50,988 bases of DNA. Source: Belliella pelovolcani. GTDB lineage: Bacteria; Bacteroidota; Bacteroidia; Cytophagales; Cyclobacteriaceae. Position numbers and translations under genes: made by a program. Position 1 is the stretch's first letter. The number at the start of each line of letters is the position of its first letter. Location of the stretch: contig NZ_FTOP01000021.1 of NCBI RefSeq assembly GCF_900156785.1, forward strand, positions 1 to 50,988, in the 5' to 3' direction. Below are positions 9,760-17,040 of the stretch, piece after piece. A model generated the notes under the pieces. That model had not been told where the DNA came from. It saw only the letters and a list, made by a program, of their open reading frames with translations, and made no database searches.

Positions 9760-10094
9760 GGTTTTTTGAAGTAATAATAAGAAATTGGTTTACAGGAATG
9801 ATACTGTTTGTTTTAACTGCACTTGTTCTAAGTCTGAACACTACAAATGCAGCTATTACTCCTCCTTATGTTCAAGAAAAAGCAACCTCTTTGTTTTTTC
9901 ATAAGGAAATTTCCCTAATAGCTTTCAATGTTATTGAAAATAATTTAGAGAGTTGTTTTCAAAATAAACTGAATTTAGTAGATTATAGAAGTAGGGTGTT
10001 GGCTTCTAAAGCTATTGCCGCTAAGGGGGTAACGAGAGTTTTAGCCAAATTTTATCCTGCCAATAATGGATTTTTGGGAGCATTTTGTCGATAA
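9756..10094 (+). CDS. Truncated ORF, possible broken toxin start
   Basis: A 112-aa ORF overlaps the preceding gene by ATGA. It begins with a hydrophobic segment (ILFVLTALVLSLNTTNA) that looks like a signal peptide or anchor, followed by a polar region. Near its end it reads KFYPANNGFLG, which resembles, from memory, the opening of TNT-type (NAD glycohydrolase) toxin domains. Right after this motif the DNA switches to a minus-strand regulator remnant (from 10078), and the last residues (AFCR) are read from that junction. I infer that the true 3' end has been lost. The TNT resemblance is a short match only. Confidence 0.4.
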   Translation: MRFFEVIIRNWFTGMILFVLTALVLSLNTTNAAITPPYVQEKATSLFFHKEISLIAFNVIENNLESCFQNKLNLVDYRSRVLASKAIAAKGVTRVLAKFYPANNGFLGAFCR

Positions 10095-10191
10095 GCTTGA
10101 AGATGGTCTGCTTGTCCTCGTCCTCCATTTTCTGAATAAGCCTGAGCTGCTCTACTGCTGTCTTGTCCTCAATGACGACTTCGGACGGCAT
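10078..10191 (-). pseudogene. XRE-type regulator remnant, copy 1
   Basis: On the minus strand an open frame reads MPSEVVIEDKTAVEQL, then LIQKMEDEDKQTIFKLIDKML, ending abruptly at the junction near 10078. The 'IFKLIDKML' helix matches the C-terminal tail typical of Bacteroidota HTH_3/XRE regulators and the two other remnants at 12171 and 14603. The HTH domain itself is missing here, and no stop follows the tail in frame before the sequence turns into the truncated plus-strand ORF. Confidence 0.6.
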
Positions 10192-10338
10192 ACTGGTTTT
10201 ATTAAGGGTACAGCCTCAATTACTTTTATGAATAACCCATCACCTTCATTCAAACCGTCTGATGCGGGTGGGTATGTTGGGGAACCGGGCGGGCGGTGGC
10301 CTTGCGCGCTGATAGGATTTCTCCAACTTGATTTTTTG

Positions 10339-10609
10339 GTTACTTTTTTGATCAAGCAAAAAAGTAAGAGGAAATAATCTATCTACTATAAATATTTTCT
10401 CTCACTTTCGATAAACCTAACTTAACATACCCTTTCCTTTGAACACTAAAATTCTCAAAACCAGATAAATTTGAAGATCAAAAGAAATCTGCTAAATTGC
10501 CTATATTGGCAAGTACATTTACCAATAAGGAAAACCTTATCCAAGGCCTAACAGAGTTTGGCACAAAGGTATCTCCTGGAGTAAATCAACTTGCAATTCT
10601 AAATATTCC
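10339..10609. repeat. Cassette junction repeat, copy 1, with start of orphan rhs core
   Basis: From GGTTACTTTT, through AAAAAAGTAAGAGGAAATAA, to about 10466 the sequence is nearly the same as 12674-12786; a third relative lies at 15128. The TTACTTTT and AAAAGTAA arms form a short inverted repeat. From 10467 (AAATTTGAAGATCAAAAG) it becomes homologous to the intact rhs gene at about 7906, reading KFEDQKKSAKLP and ending at a 7-base deletion near 10612 that breaks the frame. The preceding stretch 10192-10338 has no recognisable gene; it holds a GC-rich segment with GGGCGGGCGGTGGCCTTG, related to one at about 15022. Confidence 0.75.
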
Positions 10610-11830
10610 GTGCTTAGCGATTTGGGAGAGAAAGAAGTTCCGGAAGCCTACATGGCCTTCAGCCTTTACAACAGTGATAGTGTGGAGGTAGCACGAGGTA
10701 AGCATCCGCTTTCAGAGGCTTCAAAAAACAAACACGAATTCCTTTCAGATACGCTGAAAGTAGAAGAAGATGGATACATAGAAGTATATCTGGTCAATGA
10801 AACATCAGAAAACGTTTGGTTTGACGACTTCACCGTCCAAAGCACAACCCCAATCATCGTCCAAGAATCGCACTACTATCCATTCGGTAGCGAACTCACA
10901 GGTTTGGCATATAATTATAATAACCATATAAACCGTGAGAAATACAACGGCAAAGAATTCCAAGACGAACTCAATCTAGGATGGTATGACTACGGTGCTA
11001 GGATGTATGACCCATTGTTGGGTAGATGGGGAGTTGTGGATCCGTTGGCAGATCAAAGAAGTTGGCTGACACCGTATAACTATGTCCAGAACAACCCAAT
11101 TATTAGGATTGATCCAGATGGAAGGTTGGATGACTATTTTAAGAATCAAGATGGGGAAGTTCAATGGTTTAATAATTCTTCGCAAGGTTTTTCAGATTCG
11201 GGTGGTAATTCTTGGTCAAATATTGGTACTGAGCTTATAGATTTTGATGGATCTGCTTTAACATATAACTGGCAAACTGGTAATGAATTTTCTGGTTTTA
11301 AATTGCATTCGGAAAGATTCGATGCGGTTTCTGGACAAGGGTTAGACCCCACCGGTTATTGGAACCGAACTAGGATTTTCGACTATTCAAGAGATAGGCA
11401 AAGGATTCGTGATGTAGGGCCTGTTCCCGAGGGAACGTACTCGATTAATAAGAGACCATTTGTGCCGGGTTCGAATGAAAGCGGGTTTCAGCAGTTTGAA
11501 GATATTGATCTTGTAAGGAAAATGGTTGCTCCACTAGGTGGTTCAAACTGGCCGGGAGGCACCCATTCATGGGGTGAGTATAGATGGAAATTACAAAATG
11601 AAGGGGCCCAAACTTTTGGGAGGGATAATTTCTACTTGCATGGAGGAGGACTTTGGGGTAGTAGGGGTTGTATTGATTGTGGAGCAGGTATCAATGCTTT
11701 TACTCAATCATTCATGAATCGTGACCTTGGTAATGAAAAGGTGGTTCTCAGAGTTAAATATCCTGAGAATTTGCGTTTTAATATTCAAAACAACCCGACA
11801 AATCAAGGTATTAAGTTTTTAGATCGATGA
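10610..11830 (+). CDS. Orphan Rhs tip 1: core 3' end plus Tlde1-like L,D-transpeptidase tip
   Basis: A 406-aa frame has only a GTG start candidate, because the upstream homologous core (from 10467) is out of frame. Residues 1-~170 are the Rhs core end (GKEFQDELNLGWYDYGARMY, DPLLGRWGVV, IDPDGR). The tip that follows has FDAVSGQGLDPTGYW, VGPVPEGTYSI, and FYLHGGGLWGSRGCIDCG. The order 'SG...GP.PEGTY...LHGG...SRGCI' matches the DUF2778/Tlde1-type family, in which His and Cys act on peptidoglycan peptides as an L,D-transpeptidase or exchange enzyme. I infer a periplasmic, wall-targeting toxin. The cassette is probably silent unless recombined onto the intact rhs. Its stop overlaps the membrane immunity gene as ATGA. 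Confidence 0.7.
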   Translation: MLSDLGEKEVPEAYMAFSLYNSDSVEVARGKHPLSEASKNKHEFLSDTLKVEEDGYIEVYLVNETSENVWFDDFTVQSTTPIIVQESHYYPFGSELTGLAYNYNNHINREKYNGKEFQDELNLGWYDYGARMYDPLLGRWGVVDPLADQRSWLTPYNYVQNNPIIRIDPDGRLDDYFKNQDGEVQWFNNSSQGFSDSGGNSWSNIGTELIDFDGSALTYNWQTGNEFSGFKLHSERFDAVSGQGLDPTGYWNRTRIFDYSRDRQRIRDVGPVPEGTYSINKRPFVPGSNESGFQQFEDIDLVRKMVAPLGGSNWPGGTHSWGEYRWKLQNEGAQTFGRDNFYLHGGGLWGSRGCIDCGAGINAFTQSFMNRDLGNEKVVLRVKYPENLRFNIQNNPTNQGIKFLDR

Positions 11831-12132
11831 CTATGAAAAAAATACTCTTCTTAGTGGTAATAAATGTGATCCCGTCTTTTATCGTTTTATCGATTATTCT
11901 TGATTTATATGATGCTATCGTAAACCCTGGCTTATTTCCTTTCGGAAGTGAGTTCTTTAGTCCTTACTCCATTTATAAACATAAAAGATTATTTATAGCA
12001 TTCAATTTGGTGGAGTTGTTGTCCCTTGTTATGTTGATTGTCACAAGTATATTACGAAAATGGAAGCTTTATTATGTTTTACTTGTAATTAGTATTGTCT
12101 TAATTATATATAGAATGATAGCTATTCAATAA
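11827..12132 (+). CDS. Putative immunity protein, multi-pass membrane
   Basis: A 101-aa protein with three hydrophobic segments (ILFLVVINVIPSFIVLSII; LFIAFNLVELLSLVMLIV; YYVLLVISIVLIIYRMIAI). The start overlaps the tip 1 stop (ATGA). A membrane location is what one would expect for protection from a toxin acting in the periplasm, which agrees with the Tlde1-like tip. No database family is recognised; the role is inferred from position and topology. Confidence 0.6.
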   Translation: MTMKKILFLVVINVIPSFIVLSIILDLYDAIVNPGLFPFGSEFFSPYSIYKHKRLFIAFNLVELLSLVMLIVTSILRKWKLYYVLLVISIVLIIYRMIAIQ

Positions 12133-12134
12133 AA

Positions 12135-12171
12135 AACACAAAAGACCCGGCACTGCCGGGCTTTCGTGTTT
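12135..12171. terminator. Bidirectional terminator after orphan cassette 1
   Basis: CCCGGC-ACT-GCCGGG is extended by AAAG/CTTT and AACAC/GTGTT arms, with A and T runs on either side. It lies between the plus-strand immunity gene (stop 12132) and the stop of the minus-strand regulator remnant (12171-12173), so it can serve both. Confidence 0.8.
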
Positions 12172-12364
12172 TATGCGCTGAGGAAGTTCTGCACCTGGCA
12201 CTTGAAGGGGAATGCGTCCATCAGTGCGAAGATGTGATTCCTGTCCTCTAACTGCAGTTTTTCGATGTCCTGCGGGAGTTTGACGGTTTTTTGTCGAAGG
12301 AGCTGTTTACCCCCTCACCGACCACATAGTCCAGCGACACTCCGAAGGCATCCGCTAATTTTTT
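12171..12364 (-). pseudogene. XRE-type regulator remnant, copy 2, frameshifted
   Basis: The minus strand reads KKLADAFGVSLDYVVGEG, the usual end of an HTH_3/XRE domain, then VNSSFDKK. A one-base shift near 12283 is needed before the frame continues LPQDIEKLQLEDRNHIFALM then DAFPFKCQVQNFLSA and TAA at 12171. Immediately upstream (12365-12440) there is a lysine/glutamate-rich stretch (KREKELQEMVEAA) in a shifted frame, without a full HTH domain. The gene is broken at both the frame and the 5' end. Confidence 0.7.
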
Positions 12365-12634
12365 GCCGCCTCAACCATTTCTTGCAGTTCTTTTTCCCTT
12401 TTCTTAACTCCTAGTTTCTTTAAGGACGGCCCTTGGTGAGGCTGCTTTTAAGTTAATTGTGGAAACCGTTAAAAAAATGGATTAGCTTGCGAAGCTTGCA
12501 GCAAGATCCACCCATTTTTAGGTTGGAGCAATTAGCTTAAAATTAAATTGGGTATTGATCTTATATTCTTTACAAATCCGTAATCCCAATTTAAAAGCAT
12601 CACCTCAGGCCTAGTCCCGAAAGCTTTCGGGATT
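12365..12634. other. Intergenic junction with palindrome
   Basis: No gene is recognised. The stretch holds the broken 5' side of the regulator remnant, then AT-rich DNA, then the perfect palindrome CCCGAAAGCTTTCGGG at about 12616-12631. That palindrome is of the same CCCGA/TCGGG type as the tandem hairpins near 15057-15167. It lies directly before the GTTACTTTT arm of the junction repeat. Confidence 0.5.
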
Positions 12635-12939
12635 GTTACTTTTCTCTTAAAGTCCGCCGTGGCGGATTATCAATGAAAAAAGTAAGAGGAAATAATATAT
12701 CTACTATAAATATTTTCTCTCACTATCTACAAACCTAACTTAACATACCCTTTCCTTTGAACACTAAAATTCTCAAAGCCATACAAATTTGAAGAGTAAA
12801 AGAAATCTACTAAATTGCCTGTATTGGCAAGTACCTTTACCAATAAGGTAAACCTTATCCAAGGTCTGACAGAGTTTGGAACAAAGGTATCTCCTGGAGT
12901 AAATCAACTTGCAATTCTAAATATTCCGTACTTAGTGAT
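12635..12939. repeat. Cassette junction repeat, copy 2, with start of orphan rhs core
   Basis: GTTACTTTT at 12635 and AAAAAAGTAAGAGG from about 12675 start a copy of the sequence seen at 10339-10609. Both copies share AACCTAACTTAACATACCC, the abrupt start of rhs homology (AATTTGAAGA), and the same frame-breaking deletion just before GATTTGGGAGAGAAAGAAGT. The insert between the two arms differs from copy 1 (GTCCGCCGTGGCGGA hairpin here). Confidence 0.75.
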
Positions 12940-14214
12940 TTGGGAGAGAAAGAAGTCCCCGAAGCCTACATGGCCTACAGCCTCTACAACAGTGATAGTG
13001 TGGAAATAGCCCGAGGCAAGCATTTGCTCACCAAAGCCTCCAAAAACAAACACGAATACCTTTCAGATACGCTGAAAGTAGAAGAAGATGGATTTATAGA
13101 AGTATATCTGGTCAATGAAACATCAGAAAACGTGTGGTTTGATGACTTCACCGTCCAAAGCACCACCCCCATCATCGTCCAGGAATCCCAGCCACCGCAT
13201 AACCTGGCTCAAAGACTCACGTCTTTGCCCTCATTTGGTAGCGAGCTCACAGGCCTAGCCTACAGCTACAGCAACCACACAAACCGTGAAAAATTCAATG
13301 GCAAAGAGTTTCAGGATGAGCTCAATCTGGGTTGGTATGATTATGGGGCGAGGATGTATGACCCTTTGCTTGGTAGGTGGGGAGTTGTGGATCCGTTGGC
13401 AAGCCAAGCTCCAGGCTGGACACCGTACAGGTTCGGGTTTAATAACCCGATTAGGTACATCGACCCTAACGGTCTTTTTGAAACGGAATCAGATGCCAAG
13501 CAATGGGCAAAAGACAATAAAATACGTACGGGATGGTTTAGCCGTCATAAGGTTGAGCAGGAATCTGACGGGTCTTGGGCTGTAAATAACAGAAAAGAAG
13601 GGGCAAGCTATTTTAGAGATAGTTCTCTGGATGGGTTGGATGTTGTTGGAAGAAGAGATGATGGGGTAATAAAAAGTGCCCTAGTGCTGGCTCAGCCTTA
13701 TGACGAAATCACCGCAACAGCATCAGAAATTTGGAATAGTCCAATTGCTAGAAGCTATGTTCCTGATTTTATATCAATTGGAGGTGGGTTTACTGGTATA
13801 GCTGGAGTCGGTGGTGGAACCAGTTTTGAAGCCAATTGGGTTTTAAGAGGCCCAGAATCATCTTTTTTACCCGCAATCACAACGACACAAAGCGTTGGTG
13901 GTGGATTTTCAGTTGACGCCACTTTAAACATTGGTAGAGCAAATTACTTAGGGCCTGTGAGAGATATTAACCGTGGAATGTTACAAACGAGTATTCAGGA
14001 CGGTCAGGTTTCTATATGGGGTTCTGGTGGTGTTGCAGCAGGCGGTAAAATTGGAGTTACAGGTTCTTGGTCGCCAACATCAACTGGTTATGGAATTATT
14101 GGTGGTCAAGTTAATATTGGGGCAGGTTTGCCAGCGGGGCCATTACCTGCCAATGCAGCTGGTGGAGTTAGTAACACCTTTATTCTACACGATTTTTATA
14201 GAAAGAGAAAATGA
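12940..14214 (+). CDS. Orphan Rhs tip 2: core 3' end plus Gly-rich beta tip
   Basis: A 424-aa frame with only a TTG start candidate, since the upstream core is out of frame. Residues 1-~180 are the Rhs core (GKEFQDELNLGWYDYGARMY, YIDPNGL). Compared with the other copies the core carries a 33-base in-frame insertion near residue 85 (QPPHNLAQRLTSLPS replaces HYFP). The tip (about 240 aa) is rich in Gly, Ser and Thr: ISIGGGFTGIAGVGGGTSF, TTTQSVGGGFSVDATLNIG, GGQVNIGAGLPAGPLP. It has an alternating beta pattern that could form a barrel or membrane-active fold. Similar tips occur in other Bacteroidota Rhs proteins, from memory, without a known activity. The stop overlaps the next gene (ATGA). Confidence 0.65.
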   Translation: MGEKEVPEAYMAYSLYNSDSVEIARGKHLLTKASKNKHEYLSDTLKVEEDGFIEVYLVNETSENVWFDDFTVQSTTPIIVQESQPPHNLAQRLTSLPSFGSELTGLAYSYSNHTNREKFNGKEFQDELNLGWYDYGARMYDPLLGRWGVVDPLASQAPGWTPYRFGFNNPIRYIDPNGLFETESDAKQWAKDNKIRTGWFSRHKVEQESDGSWAVNNRKEGASYFRDSSLDGLDVVGRRDDGVIKSALVLAQPYDEITATASEIWNSPIARSYVPDFISIGGGFTGIAGVGGGTSFEANWVLRGPESSFLPAITTTQSVGGGFSVDATLNIGRANYLGPVRDINRGMLQTSIQDGQVSIWGSGGVAAGGKIGVTGSWSPTSTGYGIIGGQVNIGAGLPAGPLPANAAGGVSNTFILHDFYRKRK

Positions 14215-14570
14215 AAATGAAGCATATGGTAATACTTGGCTTGATCTTATTTGTAATCCTTATTCCTGTTGGAATTTGGATGCAAAATCAGGCAAAAAAC
14301 AAAGGAAAGAAGCACTTTGAAGTTTTCAATGCTGCCGATATTGACAATCGAATTGAATCAGTTAGGATTGCGTATAAAGGTACAGGAATGAAATTAGATG
14401 ATGGTCGAGAGTTTATTTTTTATCCACTTACGGATAAAAGATTAAACGAAGGTAGTATTTTCAACTATACGGCTGAAAGTGGAGATAAGGTTGAAAAAAG
14501 AGCATTTTCTGATACCCTATATTTATATAAGGGCGATAAAATCTTAATGTATACTTTCACGAAATTTTAA
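14211..14570 (+). CDS. Putative immunity protein, signal-anchored
   Basis: A 119-aa protein with one N-terminal hydrophobic anchor (HMVILGLILFVILIPVGIWM) and a soluble, probably periplasmic, domain of about 90 aa with beta-strand character (VRIAYKGTGMKLDDGREFIF). It overlaps the end of tip 2 by ATGA, as in the other two cassettes. An anchored periplasmic protein would suit a toxin acting at the envelope. The function is inferred from position. Confidence 0.6.
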   Translation: MKMKHMVILGLILFVILIPVGIWMQNQAKNKGKKHFEVFNAADIDNRIESVRIAYKGTGMKLDDGREFIFYPLTDKRLNEGSIFNYTAESGDKVEKRAFSDTLYLYKGDKILMYTFTKF

Positions 14571-14574
14571 ATAC

Positions 14575-14599
14575 AAAAACCCGGCAAGTCCGGGTTTTT
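14575..14599. terminator. Bidirectional terminator after orphan cassette 2
   Basis: A 10-bp stem AAAAACCCGG / CCGGGTTTTT with loop CAAGT. It begins 5 bases after the immunity stop and ends 4 bases before the stop of the minus-strand regulator remnant, the same layout as at 12135. Confidence 0.85.
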
Positions 14600-14602
14600 T
14601 CT

Positions 14603-14743
14603 TTATAGAGCGGCCACATTTTTTTGGAAGAAGTCCTTGAACTTCTTTTTGGTCAGGAAAGTATCAATCATCTTGAATACCATATTTTTTTCTTCGGGTT
14701 CGAGTTCAGCAATCCGCTTTTCGGAATTTGCAATTGCGATCAT
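14603..14743 (-). pseudogene. XRE-type regulator remnant, copy 3
   Basis: The minus strand reads MIAIANSEKRIAELEPEEKN, MVFKMIDTFLTKKKFKDFFQ, KNVAAL and stop at 14603-14605. This is the C-terminal tail of an HTH_3/XRE regulator; the tail helix matches the IFKLIDKML of copy 1. No DNA-binding domain is found upstream; the frame stays open for a few codons and then enters GC-rich repeat DNA. It is a remnant or, less likely, a free-standing 47-aa peptide. Confidence 0.55.
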
Positions 14744-15127
14744 TAAATAACCCTTTATCCCCCTCAAAACACCCTCCCCTTATCGTCCCGATCTCTATTC
14801 CTTTCCCCTATATCTATAATTAACGGGACTCGCGGTCATTCGTGCGCACATCTCAACCCCGCACTGCGGCGCATGTCGGACATTGTGACTATCCCTACAT
14901 TCAAGCGCCTGGTACGGGGCTACTAAGTGTTGATCCCCCTACGGAGCCTGCCCCGCAGCATTGCGGGGGATATGTCTTGTGACTATCTGCGCTTTAATGC
15001 GGGCAGGACGACGGAGATCCGGGCCAGCGGTGGCCTTGTGGGTGGATAGAGCCTGTCCCGATCACTATCGGGGCCTGTCCCGATCACTATCGGGAATATC
15101 TCCGTCTTGCCCCGATGCCTCGGGGTT
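14744..15127. repeat. GC-rich island with REP-like hairpins
   Basis: No gene is recognised. The stretch is markedly GC-rich compared with its flanks. It holds CCCCGCAGCATTGCGGGG (14951-14968), CCCGATCACTATCGGG twice in tandem (15057-15072 and 15079-15094), and CCCCGATGCCTCGGGG (15110-15125). A further related hairpin, CCCGATTATTTCGGG, lies at 15152-15166. The AGCGGTGGCCTTG word near 15022 is shared with the segment near 10293. Confidence 0.7.
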
Positions 15128-15300
15128 GTTACTTTTCGCGTCAAAGCCTGTCCCGATTATTTCGGGAACAAAAAGTACGAGAGAATCACCTTAATATCAA
15201 ATTCAATTCTCTCACTCTTCACAAACTTATCCTAGATTCAAGCTTTAACGAGACAATTAAAATATGTTAAGCCTGATAAAATTTTTTAGTTATGTCAAAA
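15128..15300. repeat. Cassette junction repeat, copy 3, without rhs core
   Basis: GTTACTTTT (15128) and AAAAAGTACGAGAGAAT bracket an insert carrying a CCCGA hairpin. TTCTCTCACTCTTCACAAAC then aligns with TTCTCTCACTATCTACAAAC at about 12714. The rhs core that follows this point in copies 1 and 2 is absent; the sequence turns AT-rich after GATAAAATTTTTTAG. It may be the distal end of the array. Confidence 0.5.
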
Positions 15301-15512
15301 TCAAAAGGGATGAATAAAAATGAATGAAAAACCGAAAATTTGTATGTACAGAATATCCATTCCACTAAGGTAATATAGATCAATCAGCACCCTGAGTCAA
15401 AAGTTTGTCTCCTCATTATCATAAATTTACATCCTCAAGATTCCCAAACTATCTTTTTTATCAATCCATAAAAGATTATATGGGATTTTTTGTCTTATTT
15501 GCACTTCTCTAA

Positions 15513-15671
15513 TTATCTTGAGATGCTTGTTTTCAAGCTATTCATCATAGAAAAGATCATGTAAAGGTCAATTTTATGACTCTTCACTTTGGAGATAAAC
15601 CTGTCGCTAAAGTAATTAATAGCCTCCGTCGTCCTCTGTCCACAAATTTCTTTGTTATGGACTGACAGGTC
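15513..15671 (-). pseudogene. Possible decayed ORF fragment
   Basis: A 52-codon open stretch on the minus strand without a start reads SVHNKEICGQRTTEAINYF, then SDRFISKVKSHKIDLYMIFS, then MMNSLKTSISR and TAA. It has protein-like composition and could be the end of a degraded transposase, but I cannot assign a family. A different minus frame (15584-15784) is also open. Both may be chance. Confidence 0.2.
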
Positions 15672-16431
15672 TTAAGTGTTACAAAGAACACCAATGACTG
15701 CTTTAACCTGGTCCTCTTAAAAGTCTGCCATGATTCAATATGTTTCCCTTGTGATTTTGGGGTCAAAGCTAATGTTTCGTTCATGTGGGGTTCTTTGTTT
15801 ATGTCAAAACGGAGGCTATGGACTGCTTTGTCACCTCTTAAGTTTCACTCATTTCCAAATGAGAATCAGTTTACTTCTCCCCTGAAATTCTCTTCCATTT
15901 AGGTTTTAAAAGGTTAATCTAAACCACTCTCAGCATTGGCTCCTATTCGTCTTTTTAACCAAACAGTCTTTCAATTTGTAAAATGTTCTAATTCTTTTTA
16001 CTTAATTGCATTTTATTGATCTTTTTCATAACCTTAACTGAATTTTAAAATTTTTACAGTTTAGCTTTAGCCTCGAAACAAATTTATAGATGAATATATT
16101 AAGTAAAGTTTAATTATAACTAAGTTTTTTATTTTTTATCTAAATAGTAAAAGTAGTTATTTGCCTGTAAATCAGTATTTTTGTCTAAGCGAAATGGCGA
16201 AAAGATTGAGCATGTAACTTTTTCCTTTCCGATTATGAAAAATAAGATCTTATTTAAAATTAAAGCTTAATTTAAACGCAAAATATTAATTTAATCATAT
16301 TATTTCCTGTACTTTTTTGTGAAAAATCAAACTCCTTTTTTTTCTTTTTGGCTATTTTATGCCGTAATCTAAATTGGTTTAAATGATAAATTAGTTAGAG
16401 ATATTTATTTTTTTGACAACTAATTAAACTT
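15672..16431. other. AT-rich gene-free stretch
   Basis: I see no supported gene. A perfect 16-base palindrome CTCATTTCCAAATGAG lies near 15847-15862. The rest is AT-rich with scattered poly-T, including many short stops in all frames. This is probably decayed DNA between the Rhs locus and the lipoprotein gene. Confidence 0.4.
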
Positions 16432-17040
16432 TCAATGCTTGTGGGGATATTTCCTTAACCTTACTTCTGAACTGTAGAAGGACTGTCTTAAAATTTCTTT
16501 TGTGCTTAATTCATCCACTTTCAAGTCTGGTTTTATTTTCTTTAGTCCGGTTTTTAATTCATTTTTTCGCTCTTGAAACCACTGAATATCTGGATCGGTT
16601 TCCAAATATTTCAAAAATAAACTTGGAAATTTAAATCCTAAAGACTCTCCTTTTGCCTTGGCTTCTTCTTCACTAGTCCAAATACAAAAACTGATTGTCT
16701 CCCAAGTACTCACTATTTGATTTGTAGCAATCCTTGCTGCATCCCAATCTTGAAAATGATCAAAAAATAAGACATGAATAGAATCTGTATAATCCATCTT
16801 ATTTCGTTTCCCAAGATTCATTACTTTAACCTTCTTTTGAAATTCCTTTGAAGATATTGGTTTAATATTAAATTCAGAATCAAAGTATTCATAATCTACT
16901 ACTGTAAAATCAACATTTATCAAAGAATCAACTTTATTCTTCGACTTATCTCTATCAAAAACAAATTCCTTTTCATTGTTATTTTGATAGTGGCAACTAA
17001 AAAAGGAACTCAAAATTAGGGGTAAATAATAGTATTTCAT
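16432..17040 (-). CDS. Lipoprotein of unknown function
   Basis: A 202-aa protein beginning MKYYYLPLILSSFFSC, a signal peptide with lipobox FFSC (lipidated Cys at 16). After a flexible Asn/Glu-rich linker it has a mixed alpha/beta domain with HVLFFDHFQDWDAARIATN and SFCIWTSEEEAKAKG. I recognise no family. It is preceded on the same strand by a decayed lipoprotein gene; the two may have formed one unit. Anchoring in the inner or outer membrane is expected, facing the periplasm. Confidence 0.6.
   Translation of the reverse strand: MKYYYLPLILSSFFSCHYQNNNEKEFVFDRDKSKNKVDSLINVDFTVVDYEYFDSEFNIKPISSKEFQKKVKVMNLGKRNKMDYTDSIHVLFFDHFQDWDAARIATNQIVSTWETISFCIWTSEEEAKAKGESLGFKFPSLFLKYLETDPDIQWFQERKNELKTGLKKIKPDLKVDELSTKEILRQSFYSSEVRLRKYPHKH

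Noticed and set aside
10066-10377. Plus-strand gene of about 100 codons
   Set aside because: It runs antisense across the regulator remnant and repeat DNA; the minus strand has the recognisable tail.
13973-14320. Plus-strand gene overlapping the tip 2 end
   Set aside because: It is in another frame of the tip and the anchored partner and has no family features.
14961-15194. Plus-strand ORF in the GC-rich island
   Set aside because: It runs through repeated hairpins; its Arg/Pro-rich product reflects base composition only.
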